DNA from: Melastoma dodecandrum
Lineage: Eukaryota; Streptophyta; Magnoliopsida; Myrtales; Melastomataceae
Reading direction: 5' to 3'
DNA length: 64,000 nt
Assembly (NCBI GenBank): GCA_029817715.1
Contig: JARUPY010000356.1
Location: 520,001 to 584,000, forward strand
The notes below the pieces were generated by a model, which was not told the DNA's origin, ran no database searches, and saw only the letters and a list, made by a program, of their open reading frames with translations. Positions 10,531 through 23,038 of this stretch are shown here, piece by piece; position 1 is the stretch's first letter; each line of letters begins with the position of its first letter. Position numbers and translations under genes: made by a program.

Positions 10531-11981
10531 CTGAAATTCCTCTCCGACACACCAGGGATGTCAAATCCCCTAGAACTACCCCCAGAATTCTGCCAAGCGG
10601 AATCAGAAGAACCTCCTATTGCTATTCACATTTGCAATAGCCAAGCTTATTATGATCTGCAATGTCAGACTCCTCAACATTCTTAACTGTGTTCCCATCG
10701 TGGATACTATCTGCAATGACCTCAACCTTCCCATTCTCAAAGACCTCCTGATTTGTAGTGAACCAATTGTTGGTGTCTTCCTTCACTGCGACACTGCATA
10801 CCACATCCTTTTCACTCCCCTTCCTTCTTGAATTCCCGTACTTGGCGTCCTAAACAACTACAGCACTCACGATGTTGTTAAAACCCACAATGTCGATGCA
10901 GACGCCACATCCACAGTCTGATAGGCCTTCAGCTCCTTCATGGTGACAGCACTAATCGCACAATCATGCCGATTACCCCGTTGCCATACCAGATATACTT
11001 CTCCATGACCTTGACCTTGTTTTCCTTGACAAGGCCCTCAGCTTTATCAGCCATATCGTCCATTGATCCATTATCTCTATTCTTGTCGACAACACGATCA
11101 GTTTGTACCACCTCAACTCTCCTCTCGACACCCTCGTCATGGTGCTCTCCATTAGCCAAATCAACATTGATAACATTGCTATGGCCATTAGTACCGCAAT
11201 CTCCGTTTTGAAAAATGCAATGTCACTAATATAGATCTGGAGGCATCTAAGGCTACAAAAACTCCATCCGAGACCACGAGACTTTCCCTTGGAAAGCTGC
11301 CGGGAAAGTGAATGCTTTCCTGCTTCATCAGCTCTCCATTTCTAGCATTGATCTCTCTGTCTTTTTCATCCTCTCTACCTACATTGCTCGTTCCCTTTTT
11401 TTTTTTGAAGTTGCTCCTAAAGCTTGACTGTAGCATCTGCATGTTTCTTTACTTGAGAAATCTCAAATTTTACCATCATCTATGCTCTAAGCTAGATCTC
11501 CAACCATTGCGAAGCTTCTCTCTTTCCTGCAAGACCCGCCAAGTGTTGTGATACCTCTTCCTCTGCATGGTAGAATAAATCTAGCTGGGCACCTTGACTG
11601 AATCTCGTTTCAAAAATGGAGATAGGGACCCCATAATGGGAATGTCATTATGTTGAGAAGTTACACCATCATGTGAAAACAATGGCCATGTTGAGGGGGA
11701 TCCGTCACACTACCAGGAGATTCATGTATGGCAGCTGATGCACCTCGCGGGTATTTCCAAGGAATAAAACTGATTAGGTGAACTTTGCTTGATGCTTTGC
11801 AACCGTAGCTGCTGCCTCTTGACATCTTCCAACTAACTAATTTGGTGAGTCTATATGTGTATTTTAATCCTATTTTACTTACTAATTTATGACTTTAATT
11901 AGTCATTTCGAGTGAACGTACTATTCTGTTCATCCGACATGATACGCATCATATTCCACCTTATTACTCCGTCATAACCTA
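10531..11981 (-). repeat. Family C internal fragment (leader side), left unit
   Basis: Nearly identical to 17094-18557: the leader plus about 30 codons of the captured SPA start. Frames such as the minus-strand one at 11188-11442 include charged, helical-looking segments (EKDREINARNGELMKQE), possibly an eroded Gag, but I cannot identify them. Confidence 0.7.
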
Positions 11982-11993
11982 GCTCTGATACCA
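11982..11993 (-). other. Primer binding site, family C left unit
   Basis: GCTCTGATACCA on the plus strand, two bases before the LTR at 11996. Its presence shows that this middle LTR served as a 5' LTR for the left unit. Confidence 0.88.
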
Positions 11994-11995
11994 AC

Positions 11996-14167
11996 TGTAA
12001 AATCCCGCCTTCCTGTACACATTTTTTTTTTCAGAAATTTAATATTCAATTTTGACTAGTCAACTGTTGGTAGAAGTCCACAACTTCAAATCCTTACCCG
12101 TGAATGCTACTATTCTGAATAACACTCCTCTGTACTCTGTATCCTTTCCTGCGTTGAGCTGCAAAACTGGTGGAGGGTTCCCCGAAGGGGTCAACGATAA
12201 ACGCCGAGTACATATCCCTCCATGCATACACACGAAAACATGTGAGACTTCTAGATTCTCCCTAACGTGCATCTTTTGAAAACAGTTTTTCATGCATTAA
12301 TTCATTATAGTGACTCAATACCATACACAAGTCATATAACAATTCAATTAAAGATGCACATAATTACAACGGACAGACAAGGGCATCCGCAATCCCAATG
12401 AATGATTCATCATCTATCCTCATAACAAAAACCACAGAAGACATATGAATCAGAATGAAACAGATAGCACAATGAACCAACGACATACAAATTCACAATC
12501 CAATAAAGCAGTAAATAAACAAGATTCCCTCATTTCTCCGTCACCTCATATATCAACACTTCATACGGTACCAGGACCACCGCAGTGCGTCCCCACCCTC
12601 TCCTCCGGGAGCGCCCGGAAAACGGCAGCAGGTGCGACCGCGTGTGGCGCCACCTCCCCGTACTCCTCCGATATCACAGTCGGGTAACATCTCAAACTCA
12701 TACGAAACAAATCTGAGTATCACATCGCTCATATAGCCACAGCTTTCCGTATGTCATGAAGACCCTTCAGAATGGGTTTTCATCAATGACGACATCCAAC
12801 ATCCCGGATCAATCCAACCTTACTACAGCACACTCTTGAGTCACTCGGTGATACTGGCCAAAATATTCCAACAACATCATATGTAACAGCGGCCACATTT
12901 TAATCCTCACCTCAAGACAGACTTGTTGCATCCGTGCGTCCTTTACAACATAAAGATGCAAATCAAATTCCACCGGCAATTATAAGGCAACCCGAGTACT
13001 ACCACAGCAGGAGAAATCCAGTTACATCATGAAGGACTAGTTTCCAACCAACCAACCGCATGTCAACATCATTGCAAGATTTCAATATTATGGGTCTCGG
13101 TGACCCAACCCACCGAGGAAATTATCATCCTCACACAACGGAAAGCAGCACCAAAATACCACAAGGTTATGGCTTCAACCTCACTAATGCATCTATAGAA
13201 CCCGAAAGAACATAAATTCAACATCACCCCGTTCCTCCATCAAGCGCGCATCAACACAGCGGCACCATCCGAACACCAACACGACTCCAAGCGCGAAATA
13301 GAGACAGAGACAACATAGGGTACTGACTCAAGCAACCCATGGACAGACTCACCAACACCAGCAACAATAAGACGACCATGAGTTCGACGAGAATGGCAGA
13401 AAAAGAAACGGAGAAAAGACAAAGAAAGGGCAGTGACGACCATACCTAATCAAAACCGAGGACACGACACTCAACCACAGACAATAGCAGGACGCCAAAC
13501 AACTACTGGGGACGGAGACGAAAACCAAGCAAAACATGAAAGAAAAGGCAGAGATGTACTGACTCCGCTCTGAATCCTTCGAGTAGCGACTTGGTGCTCT
13601 TAGACCTGGCGATGCGCCTCTACCTACAGATGCCCTTCCCGCGACGACGACGGCTACCAGGAAAGCTCACAACCCCAAAGTGGAAATGAAACTTCGGGAG
13701 GAAGCTATCTCCCTTCCTCTGGAACCCCTCCGTTCCTTCTTAAAAGAAATATATGGTTGGGGAAAAATGGAAATCCCTTGATTACCTCCGAATTTGTTTT
13801 ATAATTTTGTTTCTTTTTTTTTCTTAATAAATCATATTTTTACTTATGTTACAATTCCCTCAAATAAAATTTATAATTGTTGCAGTTAAGTTCGTTGGTT
13901 AATTATAGTCTTAAATCCTCGACGTAGAACGCGCTACTTGAATCCGATTACGTTTGAGTCAGGTTCCTTTTCTCGCGAGGCCTAATCACACGTAACCGAA
14001 CCCAGCATCGATAATGCCTCACTAACAATGTCAGTTGATTAAGAGAATACTAGACTCTCGTGTCCACCTCGGATTTTGACTAAGTCCACCCATTTGACTC
14101 ATCTATTTATTTGTTCGAACTTACACAAAATCATCATATTTTATAAATCAAATTTCGGGTCTTTACA
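11996..14167 (-). repeat. Family C LTR, middle copy
   Basis: TGTAAAATCCCGCC to CGGGTCTTTACA, 2172 bp. It is flanked by a primer site on the left and a polypurine tract on the right, so it is shared by the two tandem units. Confidence 0.88.
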
Positions 14168-14204
14168 ATCTACCCCCCTTAAATAAATTTCGTCCTCGAA
14201 ATTT
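14168..14204 (-). promoter_or_regulatory. Polypurine tract and palindrome, family C
   Basis: Complemented purine tract at 14168-14180, then AAATTTCG-TCCT-CGAAATTT at 14185-14204, the same palindrome as in family A. Confidence 0.8.
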
Positions 14205-15311
14205 TGCTTAGTATCACTATTCTATTTCAACTGAATCAACCCTTATGACTATTTCCCATTTTCAACACGAACAAGACTGCTCCAGCCATAACTTCTCTAC
14301 AACCACTAAAAATGCATCTCGAAGGACAAAGCATCATCTGAGCGAGGCAAAAATATCCAACACTTATTAAGGTACTGCAAGAGGTAAGAAAATATGAGAC
14401 GTAGCATCTGGTATATAATCATGAACAAAATCGACAGCATTATCAACAAACTATCTGGTCTTATGGAAAGATTCGTTTCATACGCCAGGGATTCTTCACA
14501 CCCTATCAAAAGGAAAAAAAAGAAAAAAGAAATCCGAATCTACAATAAGGAAGCAAGTGAGACATCCGACCTATTTGCGTCTCCAGAAGTATTGACAGTA
14601 AATTTCAACCCATCAATAATTCTAAATAACCAGTCACCACAACTATGCCAACCAACATCCAGATGTATATCAGAATTTAACAGAAATTTCAAAACAAGAG
14701 GTGAACAAAAGCAGTTTCGATACCATGAACAAAACAACCAAATCCCCTCTAAAATCGCGAAACCTAATCAGGCCGCTACATCTTGACTTTTTCATCCCCA
14801 CAAAATAAGTAGCGGCTTCAAACACGAGTTAAACCAAGGCATAAACCACTATTGACTGAAATCCATCCCAAATCTTGCCGACACTTTCTTTTGCCAAGAT
14901 AGTTTTTCTTCTCTTTTTTTTTTTTCAGGCCCCAAAATTTTTCGCTTCCCGAGTTTAACCAGAAGCTGGGATCTGAATCTCCCCAAAGGCAGCGCTAAAT
15001 GTGGCAAGGACGGTTCACTGGTTACCATCGGTTCAACAGGTAAACCAATGCATTAATAGCAAAAATTGTTCGATGTACATCGATACCGTCTTGTGTCTGA
15101 ACACTATAAGCAAGTCTATGAAAAATCATGGGTTGTTGCATAGACTTCAAAACAACCATCTTCTGAGCATCATCCATATGATACATGTCGCCATTTTACG
15201 GTGTCATTTACTGGCTGATTTTAGAATGCTCATCACCAACAGATGCAATTTCATTGCTCGTTAAGATATTTGGACCGCCATCACTAGAAACTATGACAGC
15301 ATCAGGCGACG
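14205..15311 (-). other. Unrecognised 3' internal region of family C
   Basis: Lies between the captured SPA fragment and the polypurine tract. Minus-strand translation near 15020-15270 has a protein-like stretch without a clear family (for example MVVLKSMQQPMIFHRLAYS), possibly more captured sequence. The rest shows no coding signal. Confidence 0.4.
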
Positions 15312-17181
15312 GCCTACTCACCCCTTGACCATCACCAGACCTATACTATGCTTTCAAGGTTACTTGATGCAATCTTACTTCCAATGTAAGTGTCTCAATA
15401 TATGCAACTATGCTTCGATCTGCTCGTCATCTCCACGTTTGGATAGTGAATATCGCGGTCCTGATTCAAAATTGGATCACATTCCAAAACCTTTATCTTT
15501 CGTTCACCCCGACAGTGGTAAAGAACTCTCCATCTCTATCTAAGCTCAGGGAACCGACTAAGTTGGAAGAGTTTAGCAGATCCCCTTGCTTCATGTCTGT
15601 TATCACTTTAACTGACTAAAAGATAGATACTTGCACAAGCCTTCTAAAAAAAAAGGTTGTATCCATCCACTCCTCTTAATTTCACTATGTTGGACTTTGG
15701 ATGTAGAATTATTGGCTGAACTTCTTTCAGCCATTACTACAGAACCTCTACCTTTGTTGCTCAACGATGAAGATCTGGCAAGTGGTCTCCCCGAAGACTT
15801 AAAAGACTGGTACCGTGTCAAGAAATGCGCTGCCTCTAACTTGCTAAAGTTCTTCACCAATCGAGAGTTTCTCAAGTGAAAGCTCTCTTCTTCTCGCTGC
15901 GACTGTGAGAAACTTGACTGGTATCCAGGCCAAGGAATTTATCTTCAATACCATGGAAAAATGGATATGGATGGACCCACTGCGGTTGGGTCCTTAATGT
16001 CTCCTGACGTTTGTGCAAGTAGACTCGAATCTGCAAGATCATTCTCTTCTAGGCTTGGGGTCACCTTTTTCTTTAGAATTGTCCACTGCTTTGACACTTC
16101 TTCCACATCCATAAACAGAAGAGAGATGGTATCCTGCAGTTTATCAGCAACTTCTTGCTTTTTCTATCGCATTGGTAATAGAAATTCCAGCAACGAGTCC
16201 TCTTCTTCAATTTTCTCTTTGAGCTCTAATGCAGCTTCGCATTCTGCCAAATCATCCCTTGTTTCATTAAGGAACTGACTCTGGAGTTACTCATCACTGG
16301 ATTGCAGCTGGGCCCTCTTCGCTCGAGATGGGCAGAATAACTCAAAAGAAGTAACCGAGACACCGGGACTAGGAGATCCAACTGCTTCCTCAGGACTAGT
16401 GCACCCGTCTGTCTCCATTGTCAAAACATTCCTCATTGGAAAAGATTGAGCCTTCTCGACTTCTTGTTCACATTGCTACTGGCACTAACTTTATGATTGC
16501 CCCTGCCTCCGATTAACGAACCTTGTGTTGGACAAACAGAGCTTGAGTGCATGCCACTACTGTCTGATAGGACATTGCTCGTTGTTTTTCCCTACTGTGA
16601 AGCTTCCATTCTCAATCTTCCTCTTCGCAGCCGTTCAAGCGGCAAGGAAGACGATTCTTTCTTTGCGCCGGTTCGACTATTCAACCCATCCTGGGATGAG
16701 CCATCTCCCGAATCCGAACAAGATTTAGGATGAAGGAAATGCGGTCGAATGAGGACATCACGAAGCGAGAAGGGCGAACATTTTGTACAACCACCCCTTG
16801 TGAATGGGCCTCATTGACGATCTCTACTATCTACATGAGTATATGCAGGCACTCGAGCTCATCGACCAGCCTCTCCTGCTCGTCCAACCGCTGCCACAAG
16901 CTGACGTCATCCCACTCTAAGGCACATGAGTGAGGGTTTACTGTAGCCTCCTCCCCATAATAATGCGCATACCCCAATGCATTCCTACTGTTCTCCACGG
17001 ACGCAGAAACCGTTCGTTCCCTTGCCTTCCTAAGCCCAACAAGGTCCTGATGAGACTCAGTTAAGGGATCAACCCTTTCCGACTGAAATGACCTGAAATT
17101 CCTCTCCGACACACCAGGGATGTCAAATCCCCTAGAGCTACCCCCAGAATTCTGCCAAGCTGAATTAGAGGAACCTCCCAT
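15312..17181 (-). pseudogene. SPA4-like: Captured, degraded SPA3/SPA4-like gene fragment
   Basis: Minus-strand translation, allowing for stops and frameshifts, follows the SPA1-related family in order. It has a start at 17181 (MGGSSNSAW), then ECLHILM and IVEIVNEAHSQGVVV and NVRPSRFVMSSF of the kinase-like domain (about 16770-16860), then FPMRNVLTMETD (about 16410-16443). Next come LQSQFLNETRDDLAE and KKQEVADKLQDTISLLF of the coiled coil (about 16115-16290), SRLVKNFSKLEAAHF (about 15870), FFLEGLCKYLSF and KQGDLLNSSNLV before the WD40 domain, and IHYPNVEM and TYIGSKIASSNLE in its first repeats (about 15360-15450). SPA proteins partner COP1 in a nuclear ubiquitin ligase that represses light responses. 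The rest of the WD40 propeller and part of the kinase-like region are missing. A TAG at 16831-16833, other stops and frameshifts exclude a working protein. It has the same orientation as the element. Confidence 0.88.
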
Positions 17182-18557
17182 TGCTATTCACCTTTGCAAT
17201 AGCCAAGCTTATTATGATCTGTAGTGTTAGACTCCTCAACATTCTTCACTGTGTTCCCATCGTGGATACTATCTTCAATGACCTCAACCTTCCCATTCTC
17301 AAAGACCACCTGAATTGTAGTGAACCAATTGTTGGTGCCTTTCTTCACTGCGACACTGCATACCACATCCCTTTCACTCTCCTTCCTTCCTGAATTCCCG
17401 TTCTTGGCATCCTAAACAACTACAGCACTCACGATGTTGTTAAAACCCACAATGTCGATGCAGACGCCACATCCGTAGTCTGATAGGCCTTCAGCTCCTT
17501 CATGGTGACAGCACTAATCGCACAATCATGCCGATTACCCCGTTGCCATACCAGATACCCTTCTCCATGACCTTGACCTTGTTTTCCTTGACAAGGCCCT
17601 CAGCTTTATAAGCCATATCGTCCATTGATCCATTATCTCTATTCTTGTCGACAACACGATCAGTTTGTACCACCTCAACTCTCCTCTCGACACCCTCGTC
17701 ATGGTGCTCTCCATTAGCCAAATCAACATTGATAACATTGCTATGGCCATTAGTACCGCAATCTCCGTTTTGAAAAATGCAATGTCACTAATATAGATCT
17801 GGAGGCATCTAAGGCTCCGAAAACTCCATCCGAGACCACGAGACTTTCCCTTGGAAAGCTGCCGGGAAAGTGAATGCTTTCCTGCTTCATCAGCTCTCCA
17901 TTTCTAGCATTGATCTCTCTGTCTTTTTCAATTATTTTTCTCTCTACCTGTAATGCTCGTTCCCTTTTTTTTTTTTTTGAAGTTGCTCCTAAAGCTTGAC
18001 TGTAGCATCTGCATGTTTCTTTACTTGAGAAATCTCAAATTTTACCATCATCTATGCTCTAAGCTAGATCTCCAACCATTGCGAAGCTTCTCTCTTTCCT
18101 GCAAGACCCGCCAAGTGTTGTGATACCTCTTCCTCTGCATGGTAGAATAAATCTAGCTGGGCACCTTGACTGAATCTCGTTTCAAAAATGGAGATAGGGA
18201 CCCCATAATGGGAATGTCATCATGTTGAGAAGTTACACCATCATGTGAAAACAATGGCCATGTTGAGGGGGATCCGTCACACTACCAGGAGATTCATGTA
18301 TGGCAGCTGATGTACCTCGCGGGTATTTCCAAGGAATGAAACTGATTCGATGATCTTTGCTAGATGCTTTGCGACCATAGCTGCCTCTTGACATCTTCCA
18401 ACTAACTAATTTGGTGAGTCTATATGTGTATTTTAATCCTATTTTACTTACTAATTTATGACTTTAATTAGTCATTTCGAGTCATGGGTCAACATATTAT
18501 TCTGTTCATCAGACATGATGCGCATCATATTCCACCTTATTACTCTGTCATAACCTA
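17182..18557 (-). other. Leader region of family C
   Basis: From primer site to SPA fragment. Short minus-strand frames (for example 17500-17721 with an ATG) have no recognised family. Some may be eroded Gag or another captured segment. A poly-A/T run lies near 17967-17980. Confidence 0.45.
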
Positions 18558-18569
18558 GCTCTGATACCA
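18558..18569 (-). other. Primer binding site, family C right unit
   Basis: GCTCTGATACCA on the plus strand, two bases before the right LTR; complement of initiator-Met tRNA. Confidence 0.9.
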
Positions 18570-18571
18570 AC

Positions 18572-20763
18572 TGTAAAATCCCGCCTTCCTGTACACATTT
18601 TTTTTTTCAGAAATTTAATATTCAATTTTGACTAGTCAACTGTTGGTAGAAGTCCACAACTTCAAATCCTTACCCGTGAATGCTACTATTCTGAATAACA
18701 CTCCTCTGTACTCTGTATCCTTTCCTGCGTTGAGCTGCAAAACTGGAGGAAGGTTCCTCGAAGGGGTCAACGATAAACGCCGAGTACATATCCCTCCATG
18801 CATACACACGAAAACATGTGAGACTTCTAGATTCTCCCTAACGTGCATCTTTTGAAAACAGTTTTTCATGCGTTAAATCATTATAGAGACTCAAAGCCAT
18901 ACTCAAGTCATATATCGGTTCAATTAAAGAGGCACATAATTACAACAGACAGACAAGGGCATGCACATCCGCAATCCCAATGAACTCATCATCTATCCAC
19001 ATAACAGAACCCACAGAAGGCATATAATATCAGAATGAAGCAGATAGCTCAACGAACAACGATATACAATTCACAATCCAATAAAATAGTAAATAAACAC
19101 TGCGACTCCCTCGTTTCACCGTCACTTCATATATCAACACTTCGTACGGTGTCAGGATCACCATAGTGCGTCCCCACTCATTGCTCCGGGAATGCCCCGA
19201 GAAACGGCAGCAGGTGCGACCGCGTGTGGCGCCACCTCCCCGTTCTCCTCCGACAACACAGTCGGGTAACATCTCAAACTCATACGAAACAAATCTGAGT
19301 ATCACATCGCTCATATAGCCACAACTTTCCGTAGTCATGGAGACCCTTCGGAATGGGTTGTCATCAATGACGACATCCAACATTCCGGATGAATCCAACC
19401 ATACTAAACCACACTCTCGAGTCACTCGGTGATACTGGTCAAAATATTCCAAAAACATCATCTGTAACAGCGGCCACATTTAATCCTCACCTCAAGACCT
19501 ACTTGTTGCATCCATGCGTCCTTTACAGCATAAAGATGCATATCGAATTCCACTGGCAATTATAAGGCAAGCCGAGTACTACCACAGCAGGAGAAAGCCA
19601 GTTACATCACCCCAGGACTAGTTTCCAACCAACCAACCGCATGTCAACATCATTGCAAGATTTCAATATTATGGGTCTCGGTGACCCAACCCACCGAGGA
19701 AATTATCATCCTCACACAACGGAAAGCAGCACCAAAATACCACAAGGTTATGGCTTCAACCTCACTAATGCATCTATAGAACCCGAAAGAACATAAATTC
19801 AACATCACCCCGTTCCTCCATCAAGCGTGCAACACCACAGCGGCACCATCTGAACACCAAAACGACTTCAAGCACGAAATCAAGACCGAGACAACAAAGG
19901 GTACTAACTCTAGCAACCCATGGACATACTCACCAACACTAGCAATAATAAGTCGACCATGAGTTCGACGAAAACGGCACAGACAGAAACGAAGAAAAGA
20001 TAAAGAAAGGGCAGTGACGACCATACCTAATCAAAACCGAGGACACGACAATCAGCCACAGACAATAGTAGGACGTCAAACAACTATTGGGGACGGAGAC
20101 CAAAATCAAGCAAAACAAGAAAGAAAAGGCAGAGACGTACAGACTCCGCTCTGAATCCTTCGAGTAGCGACTTGGTGCTCTTAGACCTGGCGATGCGCCT
20201 CTACCTACGGATGCCCTTCCCGCGACGACGACGGCTATCAGGAAAGCTCACAACCCCAAAGTGGAAAGGAAACTTCGGGAGGAAGCTATCTCCCTTCCTC
20301 TGGAACCCCTCCGTTCCTTCTTAAAAGAAATATATGGTTGGGGAAAAATGGAAATCCCTTGACTACCTCCTAATTTGTGTTATAATTTTGTTTCTTTTCC
20401 CATTTCCTAATAAATCATATTTTTGCTTAGTTCTAATTCCCTCAACTAAAGTTTATAATTTTTTGCACTCAAGTTCGTCGGTTAATTTATAGTCATAGAA
20501 TCCTCGACGTAGAACGCGAACAAGATCGCTACCCGAATCCGATTACGTTTGAGTCAGGGCGTCCCCTTTCTCGTGTAACCTAACCACACGTAACCGAACC
20601 CAGCATCGATAATGCCTCACTAACAATGTCAGTTGATTAAGAGAATACTAGACTCTCGTGTCCACGTCGAATTTTGACTAAGTCCACGTTTGACTCATCT
20701 ATTTATTTATTCAAACTTACACAAAATCATTATATTTTATAAATCAAATTTCGGGTCTTTACA
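18572..20763 (-). repeat. Family C LTR, right (5') copy
   Basis: TGTAAAATCCC to GGGTCTTTACA, 2192 bp, followed by the TAGAC duplication. It contains an ATG-started minus-strand frame of 149 codons (19030-19479) without a recognised domain; the same region of the middle LTR carries base changes and indels. Confidence 0.88.
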
Positions 20764-20768
20764 TAGAC

Positions 20769-21472
20769 CCTACCTCAAAATTCTAACACACACTACACGC
20801 CTCCTAACGACCTCCTTAGGACCCCCGAGGCGTCTAATTTCAATCCCGGGTCGGGCCGTTTTTCGGCCGAAATGACCCTCAAGGATGCCCTCTGGGCATC
20901 CAAGACGTGCCCCGGGGTCGGTGGCCATCGCCCACTGATCGACGCCACATCGCCCTCCCTGAGGCATCCCTGATCCACTTTCTCTCTCTTCACGGTTTGA
21001 GGTCTGGGCATGCCAGGGGCAGCGGCTTTCGCCCCTCTGTCGCTCATCAGACCTCCAGGATGCATCCCCGTCGCCCTTCCAGGGTCGCCCCTTGATCGGG
21101 TTTCTCTCTCTTCACCATTTGACGTCTGATCGTGCCAGGGTTGACCGCTCTCGCACCCTGGGCAGCGGCCGTCGCCCACGACCCTACCCGACACCGACCC
21201 TCATACGACCCAACCTAGGGCTGATCACCGAAATCCGTCACCCACTTTAGACCTTCATTTTCCGTCCTCTATCACTTAGGACCAGTCTCATGTCATTCTA
21301 AGGACTCTCATTTTTACGTATCCAAGATATCCATTCACGGCTTATTATTGTGTTAACCCCTCTTTCGGTCACTCACCTCGCCCATACTTGGCCGACCATT
21401 TACGAAGCTCATCCTTACTCCGAACGGCCCTCTTTCATATACTTTTAAATCATAAAATGTCGGGTCATTACA
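20769..21472 (-). repeat. A2-type LTR tail, right part
   Basis: Continues 10182-10344 across the C insertion and matches 62939-63605. Ends GGGTCATTACA and is followed by CCTCC. It repeats, in slightly different form, the LTR tail already present at 9725-10181. Confidence 0.8.
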
Positions 21473-22897
21473 CCTCCTGTAACGACCCGAGATTTCTGGG
21501 ATATTAGAATGACCGAACGGAACGCCATTGAAGTAGGGATGAGCTTCGGGTATCCCAGACTAAGTGTGGGCGAGGGGTATGTAAGCGTGAGAGGGGTGAA
21601 CGCGTGGGTGACCAGGATAGGGGTGCCCCGAATGCCCAAAAATGGGGGTCATCGGATTGACGCGAGGTCGGTCAGAGGTGAAAAAGAATGGAAAATGAAC
21701 GCCCAAAGTGGGTGCCGGAATTCGGAGATCGGTCCTAGGTTGGGCCGTACAGGGGGTCGGTCTAATGATCGAAAATTTTATAATTATAAAGTTGGATGGT
21801 GGGACCCCTACCATAATTAAAGGACACTATGAAAGGATCGAAACAATTTGATTTATGCAAAAATATTACATTTACATTGATTAGCAAAAGATTCGTTACA
21901 TGTATGCGAGCTACACGCTCAAACTTTTCAAAATCTTGTTAATGTCTCTTCTTGCAAGAAACGCAGCCCAAAACACACTTCTACTACCTGCAAGAAGCTA
22001 GACTTCATTTCATTTTAACCCCCCATAAACAACCACAAGGACGGCACACACCATCAAAAGCTAACCGTACTCAAATAACCATTTTTTTTGTGCAACATAG
22101 TCATCAGTTTTCAACCCATTCGGCCTTCACCTTTCCTCATCAATTTCCATTCATGTCTGCCATTTTCAACCTCTTAGATAAGGTAGGAAGACACCCCTAA
22201 AATCTCAAAACCAAACTCCAAGTGCATTTCCCCTTAGGCGAGTGAAACCATGTACCCGTCTAATCATCATTTCGGCCATTTTTCGTTTTCTGTACATCCC
22301 AATGATAAACCAATTCGGCTTTGACCTTCCCCCATCATTTTCCACTTGTTTCTACCACATTCCTACTCCCTCATTTGAGCTCAAGTAACACTCATTATTC
22401 TTGCCCGTTTCAACCGAATGTCACCCCATTCGGTCTCACCTCCCATCCAACCCCGAGCATAACTTTTCCGTGCTTTTCTAGCACGAGGGACAGCCCTTCT
22501 AGGCTCCCGTTCTGGCCTTACAACGCCGCATAATTTCCAGCACTTAGCCGATTTGATTTCCATGGCCAAAGCCACGCGATTCCGCTCCTAGAGCGCGAGG
22601 TGGAATAGGGGCTCGACGTTCCCCTATTCCATACCTTAACTTCACTCATTTCCAGCCCCTAAGGACCGCAATCATTTCCCTCAAGGCTCGCCCCAAGCGC
22701 AGCCTTTCGGTAAGCCAACAACCACACGCATACACATACTCAAACATAGAGGGGTTCGGGTGGCTTCCTTCACCTTTAAGGGTTCGGCCACCCTCTAACC
22801 CTCTCCAAACCACTTCCATATCACAGCCCAACCACAGCCATGAAATTTAACAGCATGCACCACAACTAAGCTTAAAAGCGAAGGAGGGATGTAGGGG

Positions 22898-23038
22898 TTA
22901 CCGGCCGGTTGCACCTCGACACAAGTCGGTGAGCTCCGCCCTTCGCCGCACCACTTCAGCCCGCGAAGGTAGCCTCCCTTCGGCCCTTAGCCTTTCACAA
23001 GCTCGGCGCCTAATCCTTCTTATTCTCGGATCCACTTT
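22898..23038 (-). CDS. Conserved Arg-rich LTR small frame, solo B LTR
   Basis: 141 nt with TAA at 22898-22900. It ends within GGTAAC and has no indel against the other copies. Confidence 0.42.
   Translation of the reverse strand, partial: KVDPRIRRIRRRACERLRAEGRLPSRAEVVRRRAELTDLCRGATGR

Larger units (their letters stand above)
10345..20763 (-). mobile_element. Family C LTR retrotransposon array with captured gene, TSD TAGAC
   Basis: Order on the plus strand: LTR fragment (10345-10530), internal fragment (10531-11995), full LTR (11996-14167), full internal region (14168-18571), full LTR (18572-20763). The duplication TAGAC occurs once on each outside edge (10340-10344 and 20764-20768), and the interrupted A2 LTR matches 62930-62950 when rejoined. 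One insertion therefore became an array. The left unit then lost about 4.9 kb between its LTR and its internal region. No gag or pol is recognised, so C depends on other elements. Confidence 0.85.
452..21472 (-). mobile_element. Family A non-autonomous LTR retrotransposon (with nested family C array)
   Basis: The left (3') LTR is 452-3448, the internal region 3449-7369, and the right (5') LTR starts at 7370. The element is on the minus strand: a complemented polypurine tract follows the left LTR and a complemented Met-initiator primer site precedes the right LTR. CCTCC stands at 447-451 and again at 21473-21477. The internal region is 3.9 kb with no protease, RT or integrase; the only ORF with a recognisable motif encodes a zinc-knuckle protein. 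The right LTR is abnormal: an A1-type LTR (7370-10181) is followed by the tail of an A2-type LTR, which family C has split. CCTCC is a simple C-rich word, so the outer duplication is only moderately secure. Confidence 0.75.

Noticed and set aside
12445..12687. Plus-strand ATG frame in the middle C LTR
   Set aside because: On the antisense strand of the element, with no recognised motif and no support from the other C LTR.
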